A program made the translations under genes and the position numbers. 62,000 nt of DNA from the NCBI RefSeq assembly GCF_964340395.1, contig NC_135557.1, positions 7,291,709-7,353,708 of the forward strand, read 5' to 3'. The notes under the pieces were generated by a model, which was not told the origin of the DNA, ran no database searches, and saw nothing but the letters and a program-made list of their open reading frames with translations. Positions 24,213 to 36,132 of this stretch are shown piece after piece (position 1 is the stretch's first letter; each line of letters starts with the position of its first letter). The DNA is from Glandiceps talaboti (Eukaryota; Hemichordata; Enteropneusta; Spengelidae).

Positions 24213-27200
24213 TTGAAAATACCAAAATCGTTTGATAGTTTACAAAACGTTTTATCGTGGTTTACATATTTTACCTTATTTCGACAGAATCAGGAAATCT
24301 CGGTTGAAAACAAACGTCACTGGTAATATTCATGGCAATAGCAACAGTCAATATTCACTTGCATGTACTCCTCCGAGTTATATTGAATGGGTACGACACG
24401 AGTATCGCCCGAGCTACGCACTTTTCAAAACAAATCCATAACAATCGAGTCCAGTTTTGTATATTTGTCTGTCTACGATATCAGTTGCTGTTATTTAAAC
24501 GAGTGTTGTCTATACGGAGTAATGTACCAACACATATTGAACGCTATTGTCAATCGGAAAGACTTTCCAGATTTCCAGATATCGACATGAGGATGCTAGA
24601 GAATATCAAACGTGGAAGACACAACAACTACTGGTGTTACAAAGCTGAATTTTGGTAATTGTTGATATTGACCTGAATTCAGTAGTAACGTCTCCACTAA
24701 GCTGTAGTTTTGAACCAATCCGTGCCAGGGATCTTATTTAGGACTCGATCTAAGGGGAAATAAAATCAAACAGACACAGAAATTACTTTTGGGTCGAATG
24801 ACATATACTATTTCCAGCAATAGGAGCGATTCAATTAAACTCCTTAATTCAGTTGCAGCCAGGAATAAAAGTTCCTTGCGATGTCGTTGTCTCTGTGAAG
24901 TTCTGCTCCCTGAGCGCATTCAAAATTGTGTCCTTCAGCTAGGCCTTCTTTCCCACCGAAAAGTATTTCTGAAACAAATTCCATTGTGCTTCAACTGTAT
25001 ACGTCAAAGTTCGCTCTCGATTGTATGCCACCTTTCAGAACCAGAGTGTTGAGAAGAAAGCCCGCGGTCTAGCAGCTAGACTACTGAATTGTGAGACTTG
25101 GAATAGTTCATTGTTAATAGAGTTAGTGAGACTGAATAGTTCACTGTAAACTTATAATACAGTGTGTGGTGCACACTTTCATACTAGTATATAAACAATT
25201 GTTGGACTATTCTATTTACCATTTTATAGCAATGAAATCCCTGTATTATGCAACATGGGAACACACAATTTACATCCATTATATTCCAATTGCTGACACA
25301 TAACTACACGTACTATATTATCAATTGAAATAAACAAGCGAAATTTTCTTTTATTGCTGCAAGAATTGTAGGGCCTGGCTACTCCTGCTGTCTCTGACCT
25401 TACTGATTGTGTAAAGAACGAGGAAGGATTCGTTGAAAATTGATATTTAGGGCTGATAAACATACACCACTGAGTACTAGTAACACGGGATGCCGTAAGT
25501 GCAGTCCAGGAGTTCTGGAGTCCTAGCACCCGAAAAACACTGTGCTAAAAGCTTGTACTTATATAGCGTTCTGCCCAGTCAAGAAAAGTATCGTAAAGAA
25601 AATAAATTTTGAATAAATACAGATGGTGAACGAAATTACCTTCATCTCGAATGAGGTCGCATGAATCGGTCAATCTCGGCTTGTTGTATCATACTTGTAT
25701 GGTTGTTGTACTAACTTGCTACAAGTTCGTATCTGACGGCACAGTGAAATCAATACTTTTACAAACCGTATTTGATACTTCTAGCAAAGATTTTAAAGTC
25801 GTTATTTTCTTTTTATACATGTACCATTCCCAACCCAAGTCAGTTTTCAGTGTATGTACTAGAATCTTGCATTGTATATCACGTGGTACTGCATGAGTCA
25901 ATCAGATTGGTTGTAGTGTTGATGTACAAAGCCACAGAGATAACGACTTGTATTTGTACGTGAACGAAACCACAGCAACTTGGTATTGGCAGTTTTGTTG
26001 GTCAGTTCTTCTTGATGTGTAGAAAAGTGATTGTTCTTTACATTGAGATCCCATTAGTGATATACAAATCAGACATAAAAGGTGACTTTCCCGTCAAATA
26101 TCTTTATTACTACGCAGATTGGGCTGAAATTCAATAGGACTTTAACTTGGGGTTTGTAGATGAAGAAAAGTCCAAGACATAGGCATATTCATATGTATTT
26201 TCACCTGACACAATGGGAAAATTATATACAATTGAAAAGGGAAAAAATCCATAAATTACACCTGGTGAGGGCCACAGAAATAGTTCAAGCAAAACTAGTC
26301 TAGTCTGTGGCCCTGATAATATAAATACAACAAAATATGTTAATACGTCAATGTACAAAGAACAAAAAAAAATGATGATCCAATCAGTGATATGCCCATT
26401 TGGTCTTAAAAATCTCTCAGTTTTGGTCAAAATTTATATCTCAAAACCTGCTGGTTAACGGGCTGGGGGGTTATTCTGCAGATTCACTTCATTGACCAAG
26501 CATGATCTTAACAACAGTCAAATTATAATGTATATTGCAAATATACCAACATGAATAGATAGGCATGTGAATAAACATTCAAATAATGTATACAAATATG
26601 CAACCAGAGTCAGACCAGGCCCATATCTGCTTATGTCTGATAATATTATGATACTCTTTTTGTGTTATTGTAATTATATTTTTAATTATCTTCTTGTCGC
26701 TCTTCAGGACGCTGAACAATTCAAAAACCTTCGTAATTATTTTGAATTATTAAGGCTTTCCAGAGGTGTAAAGAGACCTTATCTAACAACTAAATACTTT
26801 ATTTACAATTATTTACTTTTATATATACATTTATGTTAACTTTCAACCTATTGTCCTTGAAGTGTGACTTGTTTGCAAATGGGCCGGAGGCCTTGAAATG
26901 GAAATAAATACCGTATATTGACAATTCAAAATTGTACTGCATAGAGTCTCCATTCAAGTGTCTACTCTTATGTAATCAAGAACAAGCTTTAGACCTGCAC
27001 CATTTCTTTTGACCTTAACCATCATAGGCACTTAAGAAAGACGGACTATTTCTTGCACTTTATGCTATTTTACACCTTTTATGGTGTCAAAATTGTGATC
27101 AATTTCTTTAAATATTGTCCTAATACAGAGCAGGGGCCATGCATACATGCATCAAATACATGCCTTATATCACACTACTGAATGAGGCCTTGCTTTATTG

Positions 27201-27520
27201 TAGTAATCAACAGAATACAGAATACTGATTAAAAAGACTCAAACATTTCATTCAAGTATCTTCCACATAAGACCAATCTGGTACTAGTGCTTCCTTGAAT
27301 TGATAGCATAGTACTTGACCATGACCCTATATCTGCTTGGCTCACATTTAACAAAAAGTTAACCCAAACATCTATTTCATCCGTGCAGAAGTAAGGGTGT
27401 GGAGGTGAGGTGGCTTGTGATGACTTGTTTAGAAATTTGGAAATAATTTGAAGTTGAAGACAATGTACATTTTTAATCAATTGTGCTATGACATCATTTG
27501 GTATATTTATGTATGTACAG
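24213..27520 (+). other. 3' part of intron 2, no gene recognised
   Basis: The sequence is AT-rich. A small perfect-stem hairpin, GGGCCACAGA with TCTGTGGCCC (26,268-26,316), is the only structure noted. A candidate exon after TCTTCAG (26,710) was rejected on phase. The intron ends with the TATGTATGTACAG acceptor. Confidence 0.5.
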
Positions 27521-27613
27521 AAGGTGAACAAGGGGATTCTGAAGAAACGTCCAACCAAGGCTCACCAGAAACCCCTGAACAGCAGCCTGGTCTTCTGATC
27601 AATGATCCATATG
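27521..27613 (+). CDS. Host gene exon 3: acidic Pro/Gln/Glu linker
   Basis: Acceptor TATGTACAG to 27,520 and donor TATG|gtaggt after 27,613. It is 93 bp, phase 1 at both ends. It continues the frame as EGEQGDSEETSNQGSPETPE then QQPGLLINDPY. Low complexity and acidic, it probably forms a flexible linker. Two acceptors downstream fit its phase: the terminal exon at 32,371 and the macro exon at 39,762. Confidence 0.75.
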
Positions 27614-27639
27614 GTAGGTTATAGTTTCAAATGCTTAGT

Positions 27640-28180
27640 TCCCCAACCGAGGGGGGGGGGGGGGTTTGACTATTTAAATTGGCTATGTCATCTGTCTGTG
27701 CATCCATGCGTTTGTAATACAGCATTTCCCAGACATGCAATATCTGCTTTCATTTAAACCAGGTGCAATTGTGATTGTCATATGAGACATATGCACGTAT
27801 CTTTGCTGTGTGACATATTCGAATTTGACAGAATGACGACCATATTTGTAGTTAGCCCCGAAGGGGTTGCTGATACAACAGGCTTCATCTGTCCATCCGT
27901 GCATGCGTGAGTACATCCATCCTTCCGTAAACTGTCATTTCCCAGACATGAAATATCCAATTTCTTTCAAACCTGACACGAAAGTCATATATTATGTGGG
28001 ACATATGCAATGTAATATGTTTTTTTGATATATGCAAATTTGACCAAATGGCAGCCATGTTTATAGTTAAAATTCAATATTTACTGCATAACTCAACAAC
28101 TGTTATACACAGACACTGTGTACAACACATCATTTGAGTGTCTACCCCATATTATCGGATGGGAGCTATTTTTTGAGACT
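27640..28180. repeat. Dispersed repeat, two units in tandem
   Basis: Two related units of about 210 bp follow each other. Each opens with a G/C-rich start, then TCATCTGTCTGTGCATCCATG or its variant, CATTTCCCAGACATG and GACATATGCA. Further copies or fragments lie at 29,985-30,355 and 52,570-52,690 (GTGTCTACYCCTATATTATC-like word). The family has no coding content. Confidence 0.65.
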
Positions 28181-29314
28181 TTGACCATTGACCTTGATCT
28201 TCAGGGTATATTATCAAAACCAAGCAATTCCTGCTTATAACATACAGTAGTGTTTACATATTGCCAGGCAATATTTTTTTTACCCCTGCCCATTGGGAAG
28301 GTAACTTTGAAAATTACTTGCTCAACCACAATCTCTACCTGCCCAATATTTTTTTACAGTTGGGTATTATAGCATATCACTATGGCACAGTGGTCATTCA
28401 CTTCATATCGAGTTTGCCATTTTAAAGTAAGCATGTTTTTACCTGCCAAATCTATCACAACCGATACAATCATGCTTTAAAAAAAGGAGATATATAGACT
28501 TTTGTATGATTTTATCAGGAGTACTTTCATTCATAATAACAAGGTGGCATTGGAATCCTTCTCATTTTTTTCAAGTTATCCAATTTGAATTAGCATGTAA
28601 CTTTTGGAAACACTTTGGTGATCTTCATCAGTGTGCTAGAGTAATTATCATTTGTACATGCCATTGATTGGTCATTACTTCTATGAAATGTTTTTCCTCA
28701 CTATGAACTTGTCAAAATCCAGACTATCTGTAAACATTTATAGAATTCACAGTATTCCTTTGGGATTTACTGTATAAAGTGATACTCTAAACATTGGTAA
28801 CATGCCATGCATCATGCATGTGTACAAAACTACGACTTTCTTGGTTGACTTTGCAGTACAGGATACTTCACACGTGTTCTGTAACTTGTAAGTGTTGTTA
28901 TCAAAAGCAAGACGGTGCACAGTGTCGCCACCAAAAAACTTTCATACAAACATTCCAACATTGAAACTATTGAAATTATCACCTATCACTGTTCTTGTCA
29001 TTTTGTAGAATGTTTTATAACAAAAACTATTTGTGACACAGTTGAAGCTTATAACAAACATTATACCACATTTAGGCCTACGTTATGGGAAGCTGTGATA
29101 ATTTTATTTATTGCATATGTACAATCAACAAAGAAAGTCTTCATAGGCCATGGGTCATGCATGACAGACGTTAAGGTTTCGGTCATTTCCTGATTTCAAG
29201 CTAAAAACTGGCCAAAACTAATTGAGGAATGCAATCTGCCTTTTAAAAATGTTAAGCATTATATTGAAAATTCTGAGCAAGCATTGCAGCAAAGTCTACC
29301 AGTTCAGTTGGGTA
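28181..29314 (+). other. Intron 3 sequence, no gene recognised
   Basis: No supported coding segment, RNA or structured repeat was seen. Confidence 0.5.
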
Positions 29315-29882
29315 TGAGTATGTTTCTATCAGAATTCAATACATTATCGATAATATTGACGTATTTAGCCAATTATATATGAAAGAGGTAAGATAACACG
29401 TATGTCTGTGATCGCGCAAATCCACTCACCGTGAGATATAGACAGGTTTTGTAACAGAACACGGCAACATGAACTTTCAACCAGACAATGTTTATGGAGA
29501 GCACTGATATCGGCAATATCCAATCACGTTCATCAAAGGTGTTTAGAAAAAATTATTTCCTTCAATTTTCCTACATTGCATCAGAAATCGGTTGATGTCT
29601 TTGGTAGACATGGTCCGATTGTAACAATGACTGAAGTTTATCAAATATGGGAACTAGGAAGGTTACAAAAGGTAAATTTTCGGAATGTTTGCCGAGTAAA
29701 ACGGCCGGCTGAAAGTTCATATTGCCGTACCGTAATTGTGTTACGTTGCAAACCTTGTCTGTATCTCGCAGTAGTCGACTTGTCATCACAAAAACAAGTG
29801 TTATTTTACCCCTTTCATATATATTTGGCTCGATTCGTCAATATTAGCGATATTGTTTCGTATTCTGATAGAAACATACTCA
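29315..29882. mobile_element. MITE-like element with about 170-bp inverted arms
   Basis: Left arm TGAGTATGTTTCTATCAGAA, right arm TTCTGATAGAAACATACTCA. Inner paired words include CAATATTATCGATAAT / ATTAGCGATATTG, TATATATGAAAGAGGTAA / TTACCCCTTTCATATATA and TTGCCGTG-type segments. The arms are about 85% alike by eye. No clear target duplication and no coding content. It is in intron 3. Confidence 0.75.
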
Positions 29883-29984
29883 GATACACATCTCAGGAAA
29901 CAATAGTCGACATTTCGCAGTGAGTGGACTTGCACAAACACAGAAACACGAATGCTTTGATATCTGTGCATGTCCTTAACCCTT

Positions 29985-30355
29985 TGAGGGGGCTATTCAG
30001 GTTTGTTCATGCCAAGTGCTATTTCTAGCGAATCTTTTGCATATTTTGGTCAAGAATGATATTTTCACTGTCTTGTATGAAACCGGAGGTTGGATTGCTT
30101 TGATTTGTGTGATGTAATTTTCTCAGACGTGCAATATCTTATGTCATGGTGAAAAGGTGACGTCATAATGGGACCTATGCATGTCAGTTTGTTTTGTGAC
30201 ATATGCAGATTTGACCGAGTGGCAGCCATATGTGTAACTGAAAATCAGTATTTACAGCATAACTCAAAAACCGTAATACATAGACACTCAAGTCAAGTGT
30301 CTACCGCTCACCCTATATTATCATGTACAAGCTATCTTTTGAGGCATTGGCCTTT
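29985..30355. repeat. Dispersed repeat copy (same family as 27,640-28,180)
   Basis: Shared words are GACATATGCAGATTTGACC, GGCAGCCATA, CAGTATTTACAGCATAACTC and AGCTATCTTTTGAGGC, in the same order as the copy ending near 28,180. It directly abuts a fragment of the GGGACCGGTCAG family. Confidence 0.65.
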
Positions 30356-30520
30356 AGGGACCGGTCAGTTTCTTCGGTTGTAGGGGGGGGGGGCTGGATT
30401 GGAGGGGGGTCACCCTGTTTTTGAAATTAGCAGTAGGGGAGGTGGTCATGCTGTTTTCAAAAATGTTGATGGGGGGGGGGGGTCATTGTGTTTTGGATTG
30501 TAATTGAAGAAAAAAAAATT
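30356..30520. mobile_element. Terminal fragment, GGGACCGGTCAG family
   Basis: It starts TTAGGGACCGGTCAGTTTCT, followed by three G runs and CACCCTGTTTTTGAAATTAG. It matches the inverse of 49,735-49,905 over its whole length. No opposite terminus was found nearby, so it is a solo end. Confidence 0.7.
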
Positions 30521-32202
30521 CTTTTTCAACAATGGCATATAACCTTGTCTGAAATGTGGTGCATGTAATTTTTTGTTCTTATCCCTGTTTCTTACATGAA
30601 TTCTTTAATATTACTTATTAGTCCAAGCATAACTATAAATATACATATACATATACATGTATTACCTAGCTACCACACTAGTTACAGAACATGTCATGTA
30701 AATGTTTGGCTGTTTCACAATCAGTGCTTCACTTATATTGCACTTTGGGGCAAAAGTGAACTTGAAGGTTTCGTAATTGTAATCTTCATAGATAGTTTAT
30801 AAAAGTAGTTAATCTAATTTAGTTCTACTCGTCAGTATGAACTTGTTAGCAGGGATTATTACACGTTCTATTTTGAACACTACATGTTATTGACACTACA
30901 AATCACCAAATCTCATCAGATTCCAATTTCTATTATACACTAGGTATGACCACCTAAAGTTCTTTAACATACCGGTGACTTTACTATACATGCAATATTA
31001 ATGCCACTATACCAATGTTACGGGGCCATTTTTATGTGACATGGGAAACTCATTTAAAATTTACGTTAGCTATTCGAAGCTTGGAAATATTACCTCAAAA
31101 CTATGAATAACCTAAACATTGCCTTAATAGAAGCCAAAAACTGCAGATCTGCCAGGGGGAAACCCCAAGGACTCCCTCACCCCTAGGGGTCACTAATGCA
31201 TTCAACCAACAATCAGATGCACCAACAACCTTTTTACTGTCATAATGGTATTAAACTTTTCTTAAATCCTTTTACCCAATTCTAGTTTGAGATGATATTG
31301 TTTTGTAAAGATGTGAAATGTTTGCCAAGATAGTCTAAAATTGCCTTAAACTCCAAATCTCCCTACCAATGATACTACCAGTAGATGTGCTGACCGTTAC
31401 TACATGTATATAATGATGCCATTTAACTGTTTAAGAACATATTTCAACCCTATGTAATTTATAAAGAATATTTTCTGATACTTGATGGTTTTGTCTTGTA
31501 AAGCATGGATTGAGTTATTGCTTTTAAGGGTCTGAATAGCCTAACAAATGGCTTTGAGAGTAAAAGTCCTCCAGGGCTTCTAGAGGAAGACCCCCCCCCC
31601 CCCCACATGAGGTGAACCTATCCCAGTCTCAAGCTCATCCTCTCTTACTGTCAAGATGCTATCAAAGTATATTTCAAAAGTATTTCAACCCTGTGTACAT
31701 GTTGTTGCTTTTTACATGTTGGTGCTGTCTTGTAAAGCTTGGATATTATTGTCTGAAAGGGTCTGAATAGTCTAAAAATCGACACTTTCATTACAAATAC
31801 ATTGTTCCACATCGTACATCTTCAAGATATTTTGTAAGCCTTTTTGTAAATAGTAGCCCACTTAGGCTGCCAAATATTGAAAGTGGTAGCCCCCGTGCCA
31901 ACTGTTTCGAGCCCTGTCAACCTACCATATCTACAGAACTTGAATGACAAATTTCATATCTTTCGATAATAAAGCAGATCTAGGTCCAGTGACCTGAGAG
32001 TACTCAGGACCGGTATAGCGATCTACTATAAATGTAAAAGACAACCAACTCCAGTGTAGACTGGTGATTTGAAAATACTACCAATGCAAGAGTTATTTAG
32101 AGACGTCTATGACAAAAACGTCGATTTATCAGTAGTGGGCAATGCAATTGGCTTTGAAGGTGCCAAAAAAGTCTTCTTTTAATCCCTAGCACATGAACAA
32201 AC
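30521..32202 (+). other. Intron 3 sequence, no gene recognised
   Basis: It contains weak internal similarity between segments near 31,250-31,330, 31,430-31,560 and 31,680-31,790 (TTTTGTCTTGTAAAGC.., AAGGGTCTGAATAG..), pointing to an old tandem duplication. A C-run lies at 31,591-31,604. No coding evidence. Confidence 0.45.
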
Positions 32203-32370
32203 AGTGATACACCTTAGCAAAAGAAGGCAATTAAGATTATGTAATTTTAAGCAATATCTACAGAGTATATCATATATTGTTTAGAAACATTGGACAGCCA
32301 GGTAGTCACAATCTTTAATCTGAATATCAATGAATAGCAGTGCTCAAATTTATAATTCCTTTTTTTTCAG

Positions 32371-32408
32371 ACAAGGACAAAGAACAACTTCAAAATAAGT
32401 CCCAGTGA
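32371..32408 (+). CDS. Candidate alternative terminal exon (GT4-only isoform)
   Basis: An excellent acceptor (TTCCTTTTTTTTCAG to 32,370) opens a short segment. Joined to exon 3 in phase 1, it reads DKDKEQLQNKSQ then TGA (32,406-32,408). AATAAA lies 12 bp after the stop (32,420-32,425). Using it would end the protein at 500 residues: the GT4-like domain plus acidic linker and a charged tail, with no macro domain. The exact phase match, strong tract and nearby poly(A) signal support it. The short length and the absence of transcript data limit confidence. An inverted copy lies at 37,210-37,259. Confidence 0.55.
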
Positions 32409-32419
32409 ACATATGATTG

Positions 32420-32425
32420 AATAAA
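32420..32425 (+). terminator. AATAAA polyadenylation signal for the short isoform
   Basis: Canonical AATAAA 12 bp downstream of the candidate stop codon. It is kept in the inverted copy as well (TTTATT at 37,192-37,210). The spacing is unusually short but workable for a minimal 3' UTR. Confidence 0.4.
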
Positions 32426-33535
32426 CTTTGGGAAATCCTAATCTTGTAACCACTTGCTTCATTTTTAGAACTGTGTTTATCATTCCCTCTTCAAATTCAT
32501 GATGAGGTTAAGAAAAACCAACATTTTTAAGAAAAAAAATCTCTGAGTTTAAAAAGTACCAAATGTGAACGAAAAACTTACAAATAATCCAGTCAAACAA
32601 AGTTTGAAATAATTTATTTTTTATTAATAACCGTTATTGGCTGTGTATCATGATTTGGTCCTGCTATATCAAATGACAGCATTAGTTACATACTGTAAAC
32701 TTGATACGGAAAGCTGACATTAGGTGTCCTTGAAACTCAGAAATCCTGAACTAAAACTATCAACAACATCAAAGTTAGGATGCTTTGTAAATACCACTGT
32801 AATTATTTTCTGATTTGCACAACATGTTCATTCTTCATGTCTGACCGGGCGCACATGCATCGGCCGTCTATAGTGGCCATGCCAGTGATCACGCATTGAT
32901 TCAGTGCCCAACATTCACATGTGTCACTGTCAACATCATGCAACACGATCCCCTAACAAAACTTTTTCGGAATCAAAATACACATGTACTCATTTCGTTT
33001 CCATTAATCTAACCCATCAACAAATGAAAATCACAACATGTCCCATAAATTTGGTTTACTAAGGGGCGACGTCAAAAGATCGATGTTTACAAAAAACTTA
33101 ATTGCTTTAGTGTGGGGGTGGGGGGGGGGGTTTGGCCAAATTAATTTCTCAACCGTCAAAAACGATTCAACGTCATACTTAGCAAATTTAGTACGAATTC
33201 AAGGCTGCTTTTACCTATAAGGGCGGCCCTTTTTATTTTTCTGTTTCTCATCTCCCGACAGACCCTAATTTCCAGCTCCGACATCAGAAAAAAAACAATG
33301 TTTTTTTATTTCCGACCGACTCGACCCTTGAGTTCAACACAGCAAGACTGTAAGGTTCGAATGAACATCAAACGTTCCTCATGGCGTCTTAGACCAGTGT
33401 ATGTTCTGCCGAGGCCACGACCTTGCAACATTGGCCCCCTAAAATTACAAATGACGCAATAATTTTCCCACCTTGCGCCGCTTTGTACGGAAGCGTATTA
33501 GTGCCAAGTTGTAAGGAAAAAAATAAAATTTAAAA

Positions 33536-33785
33536 TCTCGTAATTACGAGATTTCAATTCTCGTAATTACGATTTTTTTCTCGTAATTACGACTTTTTTC
33601 TCGTAATTACGAGTTTTCAATTCTCGTAATTACGACTTTTCGATTCTCGTAATTACGACTTTTTTCTCGTAATTACGACTTTTCAATTCTCGTAATTACG
33701 ACTTTTCGATTCTCGTAATTACGACTTTTTGAATCTCGTAATTACGAGAATCGTAAAGACATTTCTATTCTCGTAATTACGTCAC
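33536..33785. repeat. Array 1 of 12-bp palindrome TCGTAATTACGA
   Basis: About eleven copies of the self-complementary word, separated by short T-rich spacers (for example TTTTTC, TTTTCGATTC), on an average period near 20 bp. Confidence 0.95.
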
Positions 33786-34255
33786 AATTCTCCGGTAAGT
33801 TGATATCTAACTGGAAAAATCACACTGCCATTTTAAGTTCATGTTATAAGCAACAGCTGAGTTCTCAACAACACCCGATCATCGGGTAGTAAGTAAATTT
33901 ATGGTGAACTGAACACTCTAATATAAGTCCAGCAGTGAAATTACATAACACCTATAGGTTAAAAAAAGAAATGGCAATGAAATAACGTGTTCACATATGT
34001 ACACACATATACTGGATGCAACAAGAAGTTAGTAGGTTCACTGCAATGTTTAAACAGGCAATCTGTCAATGAACTTAGCCAAATAATAAACACAAAACAA
34101 GAATTCCAGAACAACAAGAATTCTTCATCATGAGCAAAGAATTTGTTCAAATAATGGAGTCCAATATTAAACATATAGATATTTTTCTGAAATTCGGACA
34201 CAACTCCAACTTATATCCAATGATGAAGATGTAGGGAAACTGTCCAATACAAAAC

Positions 34256-34350
34256 AGGATTACGACTGATGAAGGACCTAACGGCCGGTCCGAAACGTCT
34301 TAAAAGAAGGATCAATAAAGTTTCTATCTGGGGACGTCTCGCCAATGCCT
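34256..34350 (+). ncRNA. Hammerhead-ribozyme-like motif
   Basis: CTGATGA (34,266-34,272), a stem GGACC (34,274-34,278) / GGTCC (34,287-34,291), then GAAA (34,292-34,295). A further stem ACGTC (34,295-34,299) / GACGT (34,333-34,337) precedes C34338, the expected cleavage position. CGA before CTGATGA pairs with TCG after it. This reproduces the hammerhead core order. Caveats: one extra A between CTGATGA and stem II, a weak stem I and a roughly 33-nt loop on stem III. Such motifs are known in Penelope-like retroelements and retrozymes; no such protein is present here. Confidence 0.5.
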
Positions 34351-34869
34351 TCCTACTAACACCCTGATATACCAGGGTCAATAACCTCGACAAACCGGTC
34401 ACTTGGCTAACTGACCCTCAAACCAATATTATTATACCATACCAAATACATATATTCAAGTATTTATCAACCGTGGAAAAGGTCTCCACACATTTTCAAA
34501 CTTGATCGAACGACCTACGGTGCCACGTTATTGAATTTTAAATTTCAAAACCGTATAAATCTGATTTACCTTAATGAAGAAAATTCTAAACTAAAGTTGT
34601 GAATTTTACCAAATATTAGATGGTAAATACTATTTTCTTCAATTTCAAATCCATTATTGATTCATTTTGCCGACATGTAATGAAAGAATATTCTTCGCTG
34701 TTTTAATGCACTCGAGTTTTTTTTAAAGAAACGAAAAACGCAATCAAATCATACAAACCGGTTACCGTGTCAAACACTCTATAGTACATCTGCTTAGTAC
34801 ATCAAAATCATAAGATTCGTGTCTGAACAATTCAAAAATTGAAAAATAAAAAACAATAAAAAATCATAA

Positions 34870-35190
34870 TTTCATAATTACGACAATCAAAAAGTCGTAA
34901 TTACGAGAATCGTAAAGTCGTAAATATGAGAATGTAAAAGTCGTAATTACGAGAATCAAAAAGTCGTAATTACGAGAATCAAAAAGTCGTAATTACGAGA
35001 ATCAAAAAGTCGTAATTACGAGAATCGAAAAGTCGTAATTACGAGAATCGAAAAGTCGTAATTACGAGAATCGAAAAGTCGTAAATACGAGAATAGAAAA
35101 GTCGTAATTACGAGAATCAAAAAGTCGTAATTACGAGAATCGAAAAATCGTAATTACGAGAATCAAAAAGTCGTAATTACGAGAATCTTT
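34870..35190. repeat. Array 2 of TCGTAATTACGA
   Basis: About thirteen copies, mostly separated by GAATCAAAAAG or GAATCGAAAAG spacers, some with a base change (TCGTAAATACGA). The period is near 22 bp. Spacer orientation is opposite to array 1. Confidence 0.95.
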
Positions 35191-35899
35191 TAGAACGATT
35201 TAAATTAAACCTGTGATTATTATGAAAATCTAAAACATGTATATATTAGTAAAGTTCATGTTCGTATAAAACATGTGGCGTCTTACGATGTTTTTATCAC
35301 CATGCATGGCAGCATGTGACCTATTTTTGATCAGCAAGGCGCAAGCTCCAAATACATTTTATGCACTTCGGTTGAAAGCGCTTAGAATGTAGTACTATTT
35401 AAGGGTAAAGTTACTTGATGGAGGGGGCGAAGAAAATGGCATAAAAACAAGGTACTTTCCGAATTTTAAGGCTGTGACTATTTTGATGTGATTGCTTATA
35501 TTTTCCATGTTACCTCTAACTCCATTCCTCCGCAGCAAACCAAAAACAAAACAATACTACATATTTGATAATGAGAGGGTGATGTGCCCCCTTCTAAATA
35601 TGGACCTTGGGAATCCCAAAAGTCAAATGGTTCACTCCTAAATCCCGCGCTCAGAGTGATAACTGACTTGCTACTAACTGCTGTTGGCTTACCACATGTA
35701 TCATACCAGTGATCAGTCCTGGCAGAAGAAGTTGACGAAGATTTCTTTATTTTCCTTCAAAAATCTCGTTGTAACTTAGTCCGAGATGAAAGTAAAATGA
35801 AATAAGTTCAGTTCGATTCACCATTATCGCAGATCTAGCAGGCAGGCTACACGTGCACGTGAAACAGGAAGTGTATTTCTCAAGAAACAAACATAATAA

Positions 35900-36132
35900 A
35901 ACTCGTAATTACGAGAAAAAAGTCGTAATTACGAGAAAAAAGTCGTAATTACGAGAATCGAAAAGTCGTAATTACGAGAATTGAAAACTCGTAATTACGA
36001 GAAAAAAGTCGTAATTACGAGAATCGAAAAGTTGTAATTACGAGAATTGAAAACTCGTAATTACGAGAAAAAAGTGGTAATTACGAGAAAAAAGTCGTAA
36101 TTACGAGAATTGAAATCTCGTAATTACGAGAT
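35900..36132. repeat. Array 3 of TCGTAATTACGA
   Basis: About ten copies with GAAAAAAG or GAATCGAAAAG spacers, running into the right terminus. It pairs in inverse with array 1 to form the foldback stem. Confidence 0.95.

Larger units (their letters stand above)
32203..33064 (+). repeat. Segment Y, duplicated in inverse at 36,531-37,425
   Basis: A block of about 860 bp covering the alternative terminal exon, its acceptor, the AATAAA signal and 3' flank. It is repeated as a reverse complement at 36,531-37,425, about 90-95% alike by eye. The right border is at TTGGTTTACTAAG (33,050-33,062), matched by CTTAGTAAACCAA at 36,530. Confidence 0.85.

Noticed and set aside
26567-26839. Possible exon after TCGCTCTTCAG (DAEQFKNLRNYFELLRLSRG)
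   Set aside because: In the phase required by exon 2 it meets TGA within three codons, there is no good donor, and no family similarity is visible.
28915-29193. 92-codon plus-strand frame in intron 3
   Set aside because: No splice borders in the host phase, no family resemblance, composition like the flanking intron.
34211-34402. 63-codon minus-strand frame over the hammerhead-like motif
   Set aside because: No motif or splice support; it overlaps a structured RNA-like repeat remnant.
33536-36132. CRISPR array, because of regularly spaced short palindromic repeats
   Set aside because: Spacers are near-identical low-complexity AT stretches, the arrays are inverted copies of each other and sit in a foldback element of an animal genome.
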